Shown here: in pieces, positions 14,707 through 16,425 of the stretch
Position numbering within the stretch: position 1 is the first letter of the stretch
Layout of the letters: each line of letters starts with the position of its first letter
DNA from: Betaproteobacteria bacterium RBG_16_58_11
Lineage (GTDB): Bacteria > Pseudomonadota > Gammaproteobacteria > Burkholderiales > Thiobacteraceae
NCBI GenBank assembly: GCA_001770235.1
Contig: MEQN01000066.1
Span: forward strand, 1-16,425
Direction: 5' to 3'
Length of the DNA: 16,425 bases
Notes under the pieces: model-generated
Told to the model about the DNA's origin: nothing
What the model saw: only the letters and a program-made list of their open reading frames with translations
Database searches by the model: none
Program-made: the position numbers and the translations under genes

Positions 14707-15588
14707 ATGTCCGCAAAGCACCCCGTCATCGCAGTCACGGGTTCCTCCGGCGCCGGCACCACCACGGTGAAGCGCGCCTTCGAGCACATATTCCGCCGCG
14801 AAAATCTCAATGCCCTGGTGGTGGAAGGCGATAGCTTCCACAGCCTGGACCGCAAGGCTTTCAAAGAAGCCGTGGCTAAAGCCGAGAAGGCCGGCAAAGC
14901 CGCGCCCTCGCATTTCGGCCCTGACGCAAACCATTTCGACCTGATCGAAAAGAGCTTCAAAGACTACGGCGCCAAGGGCGAATGCCAGCGCCGCTACTAT
15001 TTGCACAACGACGAAGAAGCCAAGCCGTACAAGCAAGACGCCGGCACCTTCACGCCATGGGCGAAAGTGGGCAAGGGCACCGACATCCTGTTCTACGAAG
15101 GCCTGCATGGCGGCGTGGCGGCGGGCAAAATCGATGTGACCAAATACACCGATCTGCTGGTGGGCGTGGTGCCGATCGTGAATCTGGAGTGGATTCAGAA
15201 AATTCACCGCGATGCAGCCGAGCGCGGCTATGCGCCGGAAGTGATCGTGGACACCATCCTGCGCCGCATGCCGGATTATGTGCACTACATCACCCCGCAA
15301 TTCTCGCGCACCCATGTCAACTTCCAGCGCGTGCCGACGGTGGATACCTCCAACCCCTTCATCGCGCGCGACATTCCGACGCCGGATGAAAGCTTCGTGG
15401 TCATCCACTTTAACCATCAAGTTCAGCAAAGCGTGGATTTTCCCTACATGCTCAACATGATTCACGACTCCTTCATGTCCCGCCCCAACACCATCGTGGT
15501 GCCCGGCGGCAAAATGGGGTTCGCGATGGAAGTGATTCTGACCCCGATGATCCACGATATGGTGGCGAAGAAGAAAAAAGCGAAATAA
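14707..15588 (+). CDS. prk: phosphoribulokinase (class I, proteobacterial)
   Basis: Phosphorylates ribulose 5-phosphate with ATP to give ribulose 1,5-bisphosphate, the Rubisco substrate, in the Calvin-Benson-Bassham cycle. The 293-residue protein has a P-loop GSSGAGTT (12-19). Its active-site residues fall at the same numbers as in Rhodobacter sphaeroides PRK as I recall them: Asp42, His45, Arg49, Glu131, Lys165 and Arg168. The P-loop has Ala-Gly-Thr and no cysteine, so thioredoxin control of the plant type is unlikely. The length is typical. AGGGAG (14695-14700) precedes the ATG by 6 nt. A strong terminator follows the stop. No Rubisco or other cbb gene is in the window, so this prk stands apart from any cbb operon that may exist elsewhere. 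Confidence 0.97.
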   Translation: MSAKHPVIAVTGSSGAGTTTVKRAFEHIFRRENLNALVVEGDSFHSLDRKAFKEAVAKAEKAGKAAPSHFGPDANHFDLIEKSFKDYGAKGECQRRYYLHNDEEAKPYKQDAGTFTPWAKVGKGTDILFYEGLHGGVAAGKIDVTKYTDLLVGVVPIVNLEWIQKIHRDAAERGYAPEVIVDTILRRMPDYVHYITPQFSRTHVNFQRVPTVDTSNPFIARDIPTPDESFVVIHFNHQVQQSVDFPYMLNMIHDSFMSRPNTIVVPGGKMGFAMEVILTPMIHDMVAKKKKAK

Positions 15589-15605
15589 GTTTTTCGTTGT
15601 TAGCG

Positions 15606-15632
15606 AAAGAGGCCGCGTTTGCGGCCTTTTTT
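15606..15632 (+). terminator. rho-independent terminator of prk
   Basis: AGGCCGC (15610-15616), a GTTT loop and GCGGCCT (15621-15627) form a perfect 7-bp GC-rich stem followed by a run of T (to 15632). An A-rich stretch on the left (AAAG) extends pairing with the T-tract. It lies 20 nt after the prk stop codon. Confidence 0.9.
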
Positions 15633-15648
15633 GCGGCTGCGATATACT
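15619..15648 (+). promoter_or_regulatory. candidate promoter for the SPFH gene
   Basis: TATACT (15643-15648, 5 of 6 to TATAAT) lies 40 nt before the ATG. The only -35 candidate at usable distance is TTGCGG (15619-15624, 3 of 6, spacer 18), which overlaps the terminator stem. The -10 is good and the -35 is poor. Confidence 0.4.
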
Positions 15649-15690
15649 GCCGTTTTCCTATTTCGAATTAAAACCGACAGGAGATTCATG

Positions 15691-16425
15691 ATGGAAAGCT
15701 TTGTCATCGTACTGGTTGCCCTCGCGATAGCCATCCTATTCGCCGGCGTCAAATCCGTCTCCCAAGGCTGGGAATACACCATCGAGCGTTTCGGCCGCTA
15801 TCAGCGCACGCTGGAGCCGGGCCTCAATTTCATCATTCCCTTCATCGACCGCATCGGCAAAAAAATGAACATGATGGAAAACGTGCTCGACGTGCCCTCG
15901 CAGCAAATCATCAGCCGCGACAACGCCATGGTCACGGTGGATGGCATCGTGTTCTTTCAGGTGCTGGATGCGGCCAAGGCGGCGTATGAAGTGACGCACC
16001 TGCAAGCGGCCATCCTCAATCTCGTCATGACCAATATCCGCACCGTCATGGGCTCGATGGATTTGGATGCGCTGCTCTCACAGCGCGATACCATCAACGG
16101 CAAGCTGCTATCGGTGATCGACGGAGTGACCTCGCCTTGGGGCGTGAAAGTCACCCGCATCGAAATCAAAGACATCGCCCCACCGCGCGATCTGGTCGAT
16201 TCCATGGCGCGCCAGATGAAAGCCGAGCGCGAAAAGCGCGCGCTCATTCTTGAAGCGGAAGGCCTGCGCCAAGCCGCGATCCTTAAGGCCGAAGGCATGA
16301 AACAAGCGGTAATTCTCGATGCCGAAAGCCAGCGCGAAGCCGCGTTCCGCACAGCCGAAGGCCGCGAACGCTTAGCACAAGCCGAAGCCGCCGCCACCGA
16401 CATGGTGTCCAAAGCCATCGCCGGC
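15691..16425 (+). CDS. qmcA: QmcA-type SPFH (stomatin/prohibitin) membrane protein, 3' end cut off
   Basis: 245 codons are visible and the frame is still open at the window edge; about 60 residues should be missing compared with E. coli QmcA (YbbK, about 305). It has one N-terminal membrane helix (about 3-20), then the SPFH/band-7 domain (about 25-180) with family segments such as [33 protein letters not shown] and [14 protein letters not shown]. From about residue 180 a coiled coil begins. It contains four consecutive 11-residue repeats (I/F-L/R-x-A-E-G/S-x-x-x-A/L-x), encoded at 16246-16377. Such proteins oligomerise in membrane microdomains; the E. coli gene pairs with an NfeD protein, expected just outside the window. 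Two ATGs are adjacent (15688 and 15691); AGGAG (15679-15683) is 4 nt from the first and 7 nt from the second, so I chose the second. Confidence 0.93.
   Translation, partial: MESFVIVLVALAIAILFAGVKSVSQGWEYTIERFGRYQRTLEPGLNFIIPFIDRIGKKMNMMENVLDVPSQQIISRDNAMVTVDGIVFFQVLDAAKAAYEVTHLQAAILNLVMTNIRTVMGSMDLDALLSQRDTINGKLLSVIDGVTSPWGVKVTRIEIKDIAPPRDLVDSMARQMKAEREKRALILEAEGLRQAAILKAEGMKQAVILDAESQREAAFRTAEGRERLAQAEAAATDMVSKAIAG

Noticed and set aside
14614..15555. 313-codon open frame on the minus strand opposite prk
   Set aside because: It mirrors prk, whose catalytic residues are all intact on the plus strand; the translation is His/Gly-rich with no family motif, as expected of an antisense shadow in GC-rich DNA.

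Overview
The window looks like a chromosomal segment of a moderately GC-rich (about 60% by eye, not counted) betaproteobacterium that can probably fix CO2. Two things point there. The gene order topA, smg, dprA and LysM gene on the minus strand, followed by def, fmt, htpX, rsmB, DUF4390 and ntrY/ntrX on the plus strand, is a familiar betaproteobacterial housekeeping block. A class I phosphoribulokinase of the purple-bacterial type adds the Calvin cycle. A Nitrosomonadales-type chemolithoautotroph (Gallionella, Thiobacillus, Sulfuricella or Nitrosomonas relatives) would fit, but I cannot name a genus.

Layout. Bases 1-501 hold the 3' end of a SWIM zinc-finger gene that converges on topA. Bases 542-5717 form a minus-strand group: topA (DNA topoisomerase I), smg, dprA and an exported LysM protein. 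A 123-bp AT-rich divergent region follows. The plus-strand group then begins: def and fmt (N-formyl-methionine handling), htpX behind a strong sigma-32-like heat-shock promoter, rsmB, an exported DUF4390 protein, and an NtrY-type membrane histidine kinase with its response regulator NtrX. After that come a CMD-like/Rieske two-domain protein, phosphoribulokinase with a clear rho-independent terminator, and a truncated qmcA-type SPFH protein running off the right edge.

No protein system here is obviously new. The unexplained signal is between genes. Two related palindromic elements of about 130-160 bp (12364-12525 and 13814-13962) flank ntrX. Each is built from 8-9 base repeats of a CACGG(A/G)G unit. 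The copies differ in sequence, yet each one's arms still match each other, and both end in an A5/T5 tract at the same distance. A separate cluster of perfect hairpins fills the 174 bp before ntrY. The NtrX AAA+ domain has lost Walker A, GAFTGA, the Walker B aspartate and the arginine-finger region, so it is probably not a sigma-54 activator.

The longest gap without a gene is about 200 bp (12354-12555), so there is no unexplained stretch above 300 bp. I found no tRNA, rRNA, CRISPR array, insertion sequence or phage gene.
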